In this document: positions 1-6,882 of the stretch, piece by piece | Numbering within the stretch: the stretch's first letter is position 1 | How the letters are laid out: every line of letters starts with the position of its first letter | DNA from: an uncultured Parasphingopyxis sp. | Lineage (GTDB): Bacteria > Pseudomonadota > Alphaproteobacteria > Sphingomonadales > Sphingomonadaceae | Direction: 5' to 3' | Length of the DNA: 7,501 bases | Assembly (NCBI GenBank): GCA_905479515.1 | Contig: CAJQMX010000121.1 | Coordinates: 1-7,501 of the forward strand | The notes under the pieces: model-generated | Databases searched by the model: none | Seen by the model: the letters and a program-made list of their open reading frames with translations, nothing else | Told to the model about the DNA's origin: nothing | Position numbers and translations under genes: made by a program

Positions 1-613
1 CGGAATATTCTTCTGCCCTCGCGGCTTCCAGCGCTGCTTCCGCTTCGCCAAGCGCAGCGTCAGCGCGCAATGCTCTCAGCGGCGGGTCACGGCCAGTTTC
101 AACGAGGATTCTGGCAATCCTTGCCAGTTCCCGGTTGCGACCGACGACGCGCGTTGCAAAGTCAAGGCGGCTCTGAGCAGCAACTGCTTCTGTATATGCC
201 AGACGCACGGAGCTGGCCAATTCGGCCTGAGAGATCGCAGCTTCTATCTCTGCGAGGCTTGTCTGCGCTCGCGCCGCACGTGTTCTGGCACCGCGTTTAC
301 CGCCGAGCTCCAATCGTTGCCCAACAGAAACTGTATATTCGGTTGAACGCAGGCCTTTGAAAACGCCGCTCCCGGCGACGTTTTCAACGTCTACCGAGAC
401 CTCGGGATTTGGTCCGAGGCTCGCTTGTTTTTGGTTCCCGCGCGCGATATCAATCTCTGCTTGGGAAACTTGCACGGCAGGCGATTCAGTTCCAGCGCGC
501 ACTAAGGCCTCATTTAAACTAACACTCTGACCCTCCGCCAGAGCGGCAGTGGCAGGGCTCGCGGCAAATATCATTGCCGCACAGAGGCGCAGACGCGCCA
601 TTTTCTTCAACAT
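1..613 (-). CDS. czcC: CzcC-like outer-membrane efflux channel, N-terminal half (runs off left edge)
   Basis: Outer-membrane component of a tripartite heavy-metal RND efflux system. It would form the periplasm-spanning TolC-type tunnel that works with a CzcB-like adaptor and a CzcA-like pump. About 204 codons are visible; the family is usually a little over 400 residues, so roughly half is present. Residues 1-26 look like a signal peptide (Lys-Lys and Arg, then an Ala-rich stretch ending near ALA-EG). The mature part opens with SLNEAL, then N-P-E-V-S-V, and at about residues 93-108 the motif YTVSVGQRLELGGKRG, which is typical of CzcC/CusC-type TolC proteins. A long Ala/Glu/Arg-rich helix follows, as expected of a tunnel helix. 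The start is the ATG at 611-613, preceded by GAGGA about 10 bases upstream. The gene follows the CzcI-like gene by 65 bases on the same strand, so the two are probably co-transcribed. Family is clear; the exact metal is not. Confidence 0.88.
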   Translation of the reverse strand, partial: MLKKMARLRLCAAMIFAASPATAALAEGQSVSLNEALVRAGTESPAVQVSQAEIDIARGNQKQASLGPNPEVSVDVENVAGSGVFKGLRSTEYTVSVGQRLELGGKRGARTRAARAQTSLAEIEAAISQAELASSVRLAYTEAVAAQSRLDFATRVVGRNRELARIARILVETGRDPPLRALRADAALGEAEAALEAARAEEYS

Positions 614-678
614 TTTTGAGAAATCCTCGCTTAACTAATTGAAATAACGCCTTAAGTCTGGCGCAAGTCAGAATTAGT

Positions 679-1008
679 TCAGACGCGAGGTGGTCGTTTT
701 AAACGGGATGAATGCGCAGACAGCGCAAATTGATCAGTTTCACCGTGGAAACGGGCATTTGTCAAACTAGCCGACATATCGCAATTTACTACCCGGGCAG
801 CGGTGACACTGCCGTTGTGGCAATGGCCATGCGGACAAACGCCGTGTTTGCTCTGCTCTTCTGGAGCAGGAATATTATCGGATGTTTGGGTTCCATTTGC
901 CATCTCGGTAACTTCGCTTTCCGAAGCATCGGGTGCGCACTCAGCTGCATCCGCGAAGTTCATCCCCATGACAAGCAGCATGAAGGCTAACGCCATGCCG
1001 CGAATCAT
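679..1008 (-). CDS. Small secreted CzcI-like metal-resistance protein
   Basis: A 109-residue exported protein at the head of the czc-type operon. The chosen start (ATG at 1006-1008) has AAAGGA six bases upstream. An in-frame ATG at 1045-1047 would add 13 residues (MIARRLSLSKGSA) but lacks such a site. Residues 1-22 are a signal peptide (hydrophobic MALAFMLLVMGM, then ADAA). The mature part is acidic (ASESEVTE) and carries a compact His/Cys cluster at residues 55-64 (HGVCPHGHCH), with further Cys at 24 and 76. The tail ends in LKRPPRV, the Arg-Pro-Pro type ending I associate with small CzcI-like proteins next to CzcCBA. The cluster is a plausible periplasmic Zn/Cu/Cd site. The role could be metal buffering or tuning of operon expression; this is inference from position and composition. 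No enzyme motif is visible. Confidence 0.7.
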   Translation of the reverse strand: MIRGMALAFMLLVMGMNFADAAECAPDASESEVTEMANGTQTSDNIPAPEEQSKHGVCPHGHCHNGSVTAARVVNCDMSASLTNARFHGETDQFALSAHSSRLKRPPRV

Positions 1009-1211
1009 TGCTGATCCTTTAGATAGAGATAGACGCCGGGCAATCATGCCGCTTCTACTGTAAGATGATCTCGTTCAAAGCAAGACAATTTTAAAAATCT
1101 GTCACTATTCTAAAGGGTTGCGTGTAATAGTATAACATATTCATATCGTTCTATTCCGAGTGAAATACCAAAATCCGAAATGAAACGGCCCTTGTGTTAG
1201 AGCACGAAAGT

Positions 1212-2777
1212 TCACGCCTTAACCAAAAATTGCCCCATCATTCCGGCATCTTCATGTTCGAGAATATGACAATGATACATGTAGGGTAGTTCTGAATCAG
1301 TATATTCTTCAAAGCGCAATAGTACTCGAACGACTTCACGCGGCGCAACCACCACTGTATCTTTCAGCCCTCGATCCTGCGGACCTGGTTGACGACCATC
1401 GCGGTCCAGCACACGAAACTGCACATCATGAATGTGAAAGGGATGCGCCATCATCGAAGCATTCTCTATCTGCCAGATTTCTGTCGTGTTGACTTTTACC
1501 GTCTCGTCGATGCGCTGCATATCCATGGATTTGCCGTTGATCGTAAAGCCGCCACCGCGCATCATGTTCATACCCATGCCCATTTGAAGCATAAATCGTC
1601 GCGTCTTGATGGCAGTTTCCGGTTCAACCGGTGCCAGTGCAATCAGTCGGCTTGGCATTACGATGGCCTGCCGTCTTTGAGCTGCAGGCCGAATGTTAAG
1701 CACGGTGAAGCGTCGTCGTTCATCCATCATGCCTTCCCGGCGCCCGCCGCTTCCTCCCATCCGGTCGCCACTATCGCGCATACCGCGGTTTCCCATACCA
1801 CCGCCCATCATCCCCATCATTCCCATGGTTTCAAGGCTATCTGCACGGAGGATAGTTGGCCTGCCATCGCTCAGATCGACGACAATTTGCGCTCGCTCAC
1901 CCGGGGCGAGAACGACATTGTTTGTACGATAAGGCTGTTCGAAGAGACCGCCATCGCTTCCGATCTGCATGAAAGGACGCCCATCATCAAATCCAAAGCG
2001 ATAGAACCGCGCGTTCGAGCCATTGAGAAGGCGTATCCGCAACAAGTCGCTGCGGGCTTCGAAAACCGGATCGACGATCCCGTTTACAAGCAGAGTATCA
2101 CCCATCATCCCCATCATGACATCGCGCATCGATGTTGAATAAGCAAAACTGCCATCGCGGTTGAAGGCGCGGTCCTGAACGATCAGTGGAATATCATCGA
2201 CGCCATAGTCATTCGGCAGGTCGAGCCGCTCGCTTTCGTCATCGCGAACATAGATGGCCCCGGCCAGTCCCTGATAGACCTGCGGACCGGACCGACGGTG
2301 CGCGTGGGAATGATACCAGAACATTGATGCCCGCTGCTTCACCACGAAGCTTGGCGACCATGTGCTGCCGGGCGCTATCGGTTGATGCGGCCCGCCATCG
2401 GCACGGGCAGGCAAGTGAAAGCCGTGCCAATGCACGGTAGCCGTTTCGGAAAGGTCACTACTGACGTTCATGCGAACGGTTTCCCCGGCATACATTTCAA
2501 GTGTTGGGCCGAGATAGGATTGGTTGATGCCTATCGTCGGAGTTTGCACACCTTCGAGAAACTGAGAAACACCGCGTTGCAGTTTCAGATCGAATACGCG
2601 GATGCCATTTTCCCGTTCTCCCGAGTAAAGCGGCGGTATAAGTAAAGAGCGACCTGAAGTCGCTCGCACAGATGCGGCCCCCTGGCCTCCGATGAATTGG
2701 CGGGTCACCATGCCTCCAATTGCAATAACTCCACCGCCAAGCACAGCGGCACCAATCACAGACCGTCTATTCACCAT
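1212..2777 (-). CDS. cueO: CueO-like multicopper oxidase, Tat-exported, Met-rich
   Basis: Periplasmic multicopper oxidase of 521 residues (E. coli CueO: 516), expected to oxidise Cu(I), Fe(II) or a similar ion while reducing O2 to water. The start at 2775-2777 is preferred: AGGA lies 9 bases upstream, and the product begins MVNRRSVIGAA, a twin-arginine signal. An in-frame ATG at 2817-2819 would add 14 residues ahead of the Arg pair. All copper ligands are visible: HWHG (116-119), HSH within WYHSHAH (154-160), HPFHIH (445-450), and HCHILEHEDAGMM (502-514), the last with type-1 ligands Cys503, His508 and axial Met513. The middle reads like CueO throughout (QGLAG, VDDIPLIVQD, GDTLLVNG, LRLLNGSNAR). 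Two Met/Gly-rich stretches (318-351 and 396-406) match the place where CueO has its Met-rich copper-gathering insert. Last gene of the CDF-FTR1-oxidase operon, 42 bases after FTR1. No clear terminator is seen downstream. Confidence 0.9.
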   Translation of the reverse strand: MVNRRSVIGAAVLGGGVIAIGGMVTRQFIGGQGAASVRATSGRSLLIPPLYSGERENGIRVFDLKLQRGVSQFLEGVQTPTIGINQSYLGPTLEMYAGETVRMNVSSDLSETATVHWHGFHLPARADGGPHQPIAPGSTWSPSFVVKQRASMFWYHSHAHRRSGPQVYQGLAGAIYVRDDESERLDLPNDYGVDDIPLIVQDRAFNRDGSFAYSTSMRDVMMGMMGDTLLVNGIVDPVFEARSDLLRIRLLNGSNARFYRFGFDDGRPFMQIGSDGGLFEQPYRTNNVVLAPGERAQIVVDLSDGRPTILRADSLETMGMMGMMGGGMGNRGMRDSGDRMGGSGGRREGMMDERRRFTVLNIRPAAQRRQAIVMPSRLIALAPVEPETAIKTRRFMLQMGMGMNMMRGGGFTINGKSMDMQRIDETVKVNTTEIWQIENASMMAHPFHIHDVQFRVLDRDGRQPGPQDRGLKDTVVVAPREVVRVLLRFEEYTDSELPYMYHCHILEHEDAGMMGQFLVKA

Positions 2778-2819
2778 GTTAAACATTCCTAATAATAATG
2801 TTATCGGCTTGAAGGGCAT

Positions 2820-4766
2820 TCATACCGTATGCCTATCCTTTGGCCGCTCACCATCATGTCCCTTGCCGATCAACCAGAATCCCAGACCAATAACAGCGAC
2901 AACCAAAACCTGAGCCAAAATGGGCTGGAGTGCTGGATAGATGCCAAGCATCGATATTCGCGGAAAATCCTTAAGCGTGGTAACATCAAGCATACCGGCT
3001 TCCTGCAAAGCGCCAATGCCTTTTCCTGTCAACACCACGGTCAGTACAATCATCAATGCCGAACTATAAGCGAAGAATTTTCTAATCTGCAGTTTGCGGC
3101 TGTAGCGCAGCATAGCCCAGGTGAGGGCAGCCAGCAGAAGTAGGGCTGCTCCCGAACCGGCAATAATCGATACGCCAGTGTCATCGCTCCAAAGCGCCGC
3201 GAAAAACAGGATTGTTTCAAAAACTTCCCGATAAACAACCAGAAATGCAAGGCCGAATAGGAACCAGGCCGAGCCTCGCGACAGAGCCTTGTTCATTGTT
3301 TCGCGGATATAGCGCTGCCACTCATCAACTCGCGATTTACCATGCATCCAGAGTCCGACGAACAGAAGGATAGCAGCGGCAAAAAGTGACCCAAAACCTT
3401 CGGTGAGCTCTCTGCTGGCTCCGCTAATCCCGATGATGTAGGTTGCGGCAAACCAGGTCACTCCGCCAGCAATGAGGGCCGTGATCCAACCACCATGAAC
3501 ATAGGACATGACTTCTGGGCGTTCAGCCTTGCGAAGAAATGCTATCATAGCGACTATGATAAGGATCGCTTCCAGTCCCTCACGCAGCAAGATGGTGAAT
3601 GCCCCGACAAAAGCCGATGCGCCGCTTGCATTGTCAGGAACAAGGATAGCCTCCGCCTGTGCAAATTGCACTTTGAGAGTTTTGATCTGACTTTCGACGT
3701 CGGACACGGGCCGGTTTTTATCGATGGCATCGCGAAGCTGGGCCATTGATCGCTCAATACTGCTGAGCAAGTCTGCGTCGCGCGTACCGAGTAAGGCCTC
3801 AAATGGCTCGAAACCATCCAGATAGGCAGAAAGTGCCAAATCCTTAGCCGCACTTTTCTGACCGGCGCGGTACGCGGCCAGGCTTTCGTCCAGTTTTGTG
3901 CGAGCGAGGTCAAGCGATCCACCAGAAGCTTTTGCAATCGCCTCTGGATGGCGGCGCAAGAACGCGAAAACAGCGTCGGCCTTGTCTGGCCGGACCTTGC
4001 TAGCAAGTATGACAGGAGTCATGCTTGACCATGCTGTCAGATCGGGGAATTGCGCGCGAATGGAGGCATCACTTTCCCAGATCTTTTCTCCTCGCGCTAC
4101 ATCATCGAACGCAAAGCTGCCAGTATATGCTGCCAGATCCCAACGGTCCTGCGCGGGCAGATCGGAAAAGCTTTGCATGGCCGTTCCATCAAGGCCCTGT
4201 CCGATCACCTGATACAAACCAAACAGGCTGCGCTGACGCGCGCGTTCTGCATCCGTGAAATCAATTGGTGCCGGATCGAGGCCCCGCGCATCAGGCCCTT
4301 GCCCGTTGCCCGAAAGCCCATGACAGCTCGCGCAATTTTGCGCGTATAATCGTGCGCCGTTCTGCAAGTCAGGCGTATTGTGAGGCGCCAGCGGGACGGG
4401 ATAGCCGCGCAACAAATTGCTCGCCAGCAAGCGGGCATCTTGCGCAACCTTGTCCGCTGGTGCCTTGCCGGCAATGGCGATTTTCATGTCATTGGCTTGT
4501 GCGATCAACGCAGCACGGTCGCTGGCTGCTGGCAACTCCGTAATACGCTTGGCTGCCGATTCTGAGAATTCAATCATTTCGGCATATTCCGCCTCGCTGA
4601 TCACTTTCCCGTCTTCAACCGCGCCGGGATAATCAACGGCGATATAGTCCAGGAGGCGCCATATGGTTTGGACATCTCCCGCATTGGCTTGGGCAGAGAA
4701 TGGCAGGCATGCCGCAATTAGAAACAGCAAGGACAATGAAGCGGTGCGAAGATTGATGAGATGCAT
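2820..4766 (-). CDS. Cytochrome c-FTR1 family metal permease (PbrT/Ftr1-like fusion)
   Basis: Inner-membrane permease fused to a periplasmic c-type cytochrome. Numbered from a GTG at 4769 (649 residues): signal peptide 1-30 (LSLLFLIAACLPFSAQA); cytochrome c domain about 135-217 with haem motif CASCH (146-150) and likely axial Met198 in GTAMQSF; a helical linker 220-380; then an FTR1 domain from about 385 with REGLE (396-400) and a second RExxE, REVFE (514-518), in predicted membrane helices. These Arg-Glu-x-x-Glu motifs bind the transported metal in FTR1 permeases. Family members include the yeast iron permease Ftr1 and the Cupriavidus lead-uptake protein PbrT. I prefer ATG at 4764-4766, which overlaps the CDF stop as TGATG; GTG at 4767-4769 is the alternative. 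Neither has a strong Shine-Dalgarno, so translation is probably coupled. Haem attachment and a partner oxidase next door suggest redox-linked metal movement; Fe versus Pb or other is undecided. Confidence 0.88.
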   Translation of the reverse strand: MHLINLRTASLSLLFLIAACLPFSAQANAGDVQTIWRLLDYIAVDYPGAVEDGKVISEAEYAEMIEFSESAAKRITELPAASDRAALIAQANDMKIAIAGKAPADKVAQDARLLASNLLRGYPVPLAPHNTPDLQNGARLYAQNCASCHGLSGNGQGPDARGLDPAPIDFTDAERARQRSLFGLYQVIGQGLDGTAMQSFSDLPAQDRWDLAAYTGSFAFDDVARGEKIWESDASIRAQFPDLTAWSSMTPVILASKVRPDKADAVFAFLRRHPEAIAKASGGSLDLARTKLDESLAAYRAGQKSAAKDLALSAYLDGFEPFEALLGTRDADLLSSIERSMAQLRDAIDKNRPVSDVESQIKTLKVQFAQAEAILVPDNASGASAFVGAFTILLREGLEAILIIVAMIAFLRKAERPEVMSYVHGGWITALIAGGVTWFAATYIIGISGASRELTEGFGSLFAAAILLFVGLWMHGKSRVDEWQRYIRETMNKALSRGSAWFLFGLAFLVVYREVFETILFFAALWSDDTGVSIIAGSGAALLLLAALTWAMLRYSRKLQIRKFFAYSSALMIVLTVVLTGKGIGALQEAGMLDVTTLKDFPRISMLGIYPALQPILAQVLVVAVIGLGFWLIGKGHDGERPKDRHTV

Positions 4767-5419
4767 CACGCCGGATTGTCCGCCGACGTTTTATGATCTT
4801 GAAGTTCGATTAACGCATTTTGCAAAATCTGGTAAGCGGAATGGATAAAAATCAAAGCGATGATCGCGGCCACCGCAATATCAGGCCAGGATTTCCCGGT
4901 CCACGCCACAAGACCCGCTGCACAGATTACGGCGACATTTGCAATCGCGTCATTTCGGCTGAAAAGCCAGACTGCTTGGACATTCGCATCGCCCTGGCGA
5001 AAGCGCGAAAGAACAAAGGCAGACACCACATTTATGCCAAGCGCTAAAAACCCCAGTGCTCCCATAATTCCGGCCTCGGGAACCCCCGGGTCAATCGCCC
5101 GCAAGAGGGCAAAGCCGATGACGCCCATACCCAAAAGGGCAAGGAAAATTCCTTGAATCAATGCCACACGTGACCGTAGGACCGCAGTCCAGCCAAGTGC
5201 AAACAGTCCAACAAGGGTTATCGATCCATCGCCCAGGAAATCAAGGGCATCGGCCTTCAGTGCTTGGCTGTCAGCAATAAATCCACCGACAATCTCGAAC
5301 AGGCCGAAGCCGATATTGAGGATAATGACAATCCATAATGCCCGCCGATATGCCGGGTCATCCTGTGCTCTTTTTGGATCGCCCGTGCAGCCGCATTCAT
5401 CTGTTTCTTCCATGCTCAT
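4766..5419 (-). CDS. Short CDF-family cation transporter (membrane domain only)
   Basis: Cation diffusion facilitator-type transporter of 217 residues, expected to export a divalent metal from the cytoplasm by proton exchange. About six membrane segments are visible (near 28-50, 62-80, 86-107, 117-137, 155-173, 178-197). Segment 2 carries the metal-site signature D60-x-x-x-D64 within ALKADALDFLGD. Segment 5 has N156-D157-x-x-x-N161 (SRNDAIANV); the usual CDF His four residues before Asp is Phe153. The protein stops after segment 6, so the cytoplasmic dimerisation domain of full-length CDFs (about 300 residues) is absent. An N-terminal ECGC (residues 8-11) could bind metal. First gene of the operon; its stop overlaps the FTR1 start. 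ATG at 5417-5419 is used; a second ATG at 5411-5413 would remove two residues. The promoter places transcription start near the first ATG. Divalent substrate (Zn, Cd, Pb, Co) is inferred from family and sensor. Confidence 0.85.
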   Translation of the reverse strand: MSMEETDECGCTGDPKRAQDDPAYRRALWIVIILNIGFGLFEIVGGFIADSQALKADALDFLGDGSITLVGLFALGWTAVLRSRVALIQGIFLALLGMGVIGFALLRAIDPGVPEAGIMGALGFLALGINVVSAFVLSRFRQGDANVQAVWLFSRNDAIANVAVICAAGLVAWTGKSWPDIAVAAIIALIFIHSAYQILQNALIELQDHKTSADNPA

Positions 5420-5425
5420 GAGCTT

Positions 5426-5456
5426 GCCTTACAACCTCCAGTTACTGTAGAAGCAA
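5426..5456 (-). promoter_or_regulatory. MerR-type promoter and operator for the CDF-FTR1-oxidase operon
   Basis: Read on the minus strand: -35 TTGCTT (5451-5456), a 19-base spacer, and -10 TAAGGC (5426-5431). The long spacer is the hallmark of MerR-activated promoters, and TAAGGC is close to the TAAGGT -10 of the Tn21 mer promoter. Inside the spacer is an imperfect dyad, CTCCAGT (5436-5442) / T / ACTGTAG (5444-5450), with six of seven pairs matching. It lies between the sensor gene and its presumed target operon. The start of transcription would fall around 5418-5420, essentially on the first ATG. Confidence 0.72.
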
Positions 5457-5491
5457 GCATTAATTTAAATAGGCCGTATAAGGAAAATGAT

Positions 5492-5905
5492 TTGACCAAT
5501 ATGATGATCGGTGACCTAGCGCAAAAAACCAGCACCAAGGTAAACACAGTACGCTATTACGAAGATATAGGACTGTTACCCGAACCTGCACGAACGGCAT
5601 CGGGTAGGCGGACATATGCGGAAAGCGATGTTCGGAGATTGTCATTCGTCCGTCACAGTCGCGGATTTGGGTTTTCTATTGATGAAATACGATCACTTCT
5701 GGAAATATCAGATAGCCCAAAACAAGACTGCGAAGCGGCCGCAAAAATTGCGCAAGAGCATTTGGAAAAGATTGATACCCAAATAGTTCAACTGACATCG
5801 CTACGGGATGCTCTTAAGTTGTTTGCAACCTCATGCTCGGGAGGTTCTGCCGAGCATTGTGAAATCATAGGTGCGCTAAATCGCTTGAACCCGCCGGTCG
5901 GTTAG
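5492..5905 (+). CDS. MerR-family metal-responsive transcriptional activator (ZntR/PbrR/CadR-like)
   Basis: Dimeric metal sensor of 137 residues that would bind the stretched promoter next to it and untwist it on metal binding. The N-terminus is a standard MerR winged helix (IGDLAQKTSTKVNTVRYYE, then GLLPEPART and GRRTYAESDVRRLSFV, residues 5-53). A long dimerisation helix (about 78-112) is followed by a Cys-containing metal loop. The three cysteines are Cys80 at the start of the dimer helix, and Cys115 and Cys123 (CSGGSAEHC). A Cys at the Cys80 position is found in the divalent sensors ZntR, PbrR and CadR, whereas copper sensor CueR has Ser there; this argues for Zn/Cd/Pb-type sensing. The start is TTG at 5492 with AAGGA seven bases upstream; ATG at 5501 or 5504 would drop three or four residues. 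Transcribed away from the CDF operon, 72 bases apart. Probably self-regulating through the shared operator. Confidence 0.88.
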   Translation: MTNMMIGDLAQKTSTKVNTVRYYEDIGLLPEPARTASGRRTYAESDVRRLSFVRHSRGFGFSIDEIRSLLEISDSPKQDCEAAAKIAQEHLEKIDTQIVQLTSLRDALKLFATSCSGGSAEHCEIIGALNRLNPPVG

Positions 5906-6023
5906 ATGGCAGGCGAAGGTGCGTTTTATCGATCCACTTAAATGCAAGACTATGCCCCAACTGTTTCTCCGCAGCGGCGACCGCATAGCGCTTTGGCCGA
6001 CTTCCTTGAATCTCACCGCCAAA

Positions 6024-6102
6024 TCATATGCTGCGCATAAGGAATATGACCATAAGAATAATCGTTTTTTCAACAGCTATCGTTAAGACAAGTGCGCAGC
6101 AT
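6024..6102. repeat. Nested inverted repeats in the gene-free stretch after merR
   Basis: The 258 bases between merR and the AlpA-like gene (5906-6163) hold no convincing gene. They contain a perfect 10-base inverted repeat, ATGCTGCGCA (6028-6037) and TGCGCAGCAT (6093-6102), 55 bases apart. The left arm is itself inside a short palindrome TATGC-TGC-GCATA (6027-6039), which is enclosed by TCATAT (6024-6029) and ATATGA (6044-6049). A loose direct repeat, CATAAGGAATA / CATAAGAATA, follows at 6036-6060. No run of T follows the hairpins in the way expected of a strong terminator. A recombination, protein-binding or weak terminator role is possible; none can be shown. Confidence 0.5.
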
Positions 6103-6163
6103 GAAAATCTGTCCAGCCAACGACAAATGTTCGCATACTCATAATAACATCAAACAGACAGAT

Positions 6164-6376
6164 TCAATCGAGTTTTGAACTGATCCATGAATCAATATCG
6201 GCCTCCAACCAAGCAACAACATACCCACCAAGCGTATGCGGCCTTGGAAACTTTCCTTCATCCATCCAACGATAGATGGTGGAACGCCCGAGCCCAACGC
6301 GGTGCTGCACTTCTTTAAGCCGGATGAGCCGCATAACCGGCTGCCTCGAAACTTTATTCAATCCGGCATCAAGCAT
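6164..6376 (-). CDS. AlpA-like / excisionase-type DNA-binding protein
   Basis: A 70-residue winged-helix DNA-binding protein of the AlpA/MerR-like excisionase group. The diagnostic stretch is residues 15-66: MRLIRLKEVQHRVGLG, then RSTIYRWMDEGKFPRP, then GGYVVAWLEADIDSWI. The helix-turn-helix is VGLGRSTIYRWM, and the small wing carries the W-x-x-x-D-x-x-x-W pattern. Such proteins control phage or integrative-element genes or act as recombination directionality factors. The start is ATG at 6374-6376 with GGAG six bases upstream. An ATG at 6386-6388 would add four residues. The open frame continues far upstream, but those residues are only the shadow of the HTH gene, which is read in another frame. 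The start overlaps the end of that gene by eight bases, so the pair is translationally coupled. Confidence 0.82.
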   Translation of the reverse strand: MLDAGLNKVSRQPVMRLIRLKEVQHRVGLGRSTIYRWMDEGKFPRPHTLGGYVVAWLEADIDSWISSKLD

Positions 6377-6860
6377 CTCCAACTCCATTTTTCCGATCAA
6401 AGCCATCACCCAAGAGAGCGTCCTTTTGAGCAAGATAGTCGATATGCTCAGCGAGCAATCGCGCCACACGTTTGGCAGTTCCCTTCGCCCAACGTGGTTT
6501 GATATCATGGAGGTGATCACCGAGCTGGGCTTCCAAGGCATCGGGTAAATGACGGACCAGTTGTTCAAAAAACAAAGCAAGGTCGGTTTGCATCCACAGC
6601 GAGGCTCTGTCCTGATCGGCAACCAGATAAAGAAGCAAATGGGCATGCGGCGAGGCGCCCGTACCATATAATATACGCAAGGCCTCACTCACGGTGGCTT
6701 CGCGCTTCCCCGCAAGGATGCGCCGCATTGTGCCCCGATCGATTTCGGCATCGCGTGCAATGCACACTTGAGAGCGGCCTGACGTAGAAGCAGCCTCATG
6801 AAGTAGCTTCGATACACCGGCCTTAATTTGCGCCTCGGAAATTCCATCGGGTTCAGTCAT
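6369..6860 (-). CDS. XRE-like helix-turn-helix regulator
   Basis: A 163-residue putative transcription factor. Residues 28-63 look like a Cro/CI-type helix-turn-helix (GRSQVCIARDAEIDRGTMRR, followed by ILAGKREATVSEALRI, with the conserved A-x-x-x-x-I-D-x-G-T turn). The rest is helical, with a hydrophobic segment (HLLLYLV, 74-80) and a C-terminal basic helix (about 121-150), possibly for oligomerisation. The start chosen is ATG at 6858-6860, with AGG nine bases upstream. An in-frame ATG at 6867-6869 adds three residues, and the frame stays open to 6947. Probably the regulator of this mobile-element module: it lies upstream of, and overlaps, the AlpA-like gene, and is divergent from the pilin gene. 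I do not recognise a named family beyond XRE-like. Confidence 0.72.
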   Translation of the reverse strand: MTEPDGISEAQIKAGVSKLLHEAASTSGRSQVCIARDAEIDRGTMRRILAGKREATVSEALRILYGTGASPHAHLLLYLVADQDRASLWMQTDLALFFEQLVRHLPDALEAQLGDHLHDIKPRWAKGTAKRVARLLAEHIDYLAQKDALLGDGFDRKNGVGDA

Positions 6861-6882
6861 GTCATTCATCCTGTCATTAAGA

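Noticed and set aside
70..360. Plus-strand 96-residue ORF
   Set aside because: Antisense shadow of the CzcC-like gene, which has a signal peptide and family motifs on the minus strand.
1084..1103. AT-rich palindrome GACA...TGTC upstream of the CzcI-like gene
   Set aside because: Only 7 of 10 pairs match and the centre is a low-complexity A/T run; too weak to call an operator.
1389..2138. Plus-strand 249-residue His-rich ORF
   Set aside because: Antisense to the multicopper oxidase; its His runs are the complement of Met/Gly codons (CAT opposite ATG), not a metal-binding protein.
5876..6073. Minus-strand 65-residue ORF after merR
   Set aside because: Overlaps the merR 3' end, no ribosome site, no recognisable motif.
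6377..6688. N-terminal 104-residue extension of the AlpA-like gene
   Set aside because: This part overlaps the HTH gene in another frame and has no domain; the family normally starts just before the MRLIRL-type motif, where a good ribosome site exists.
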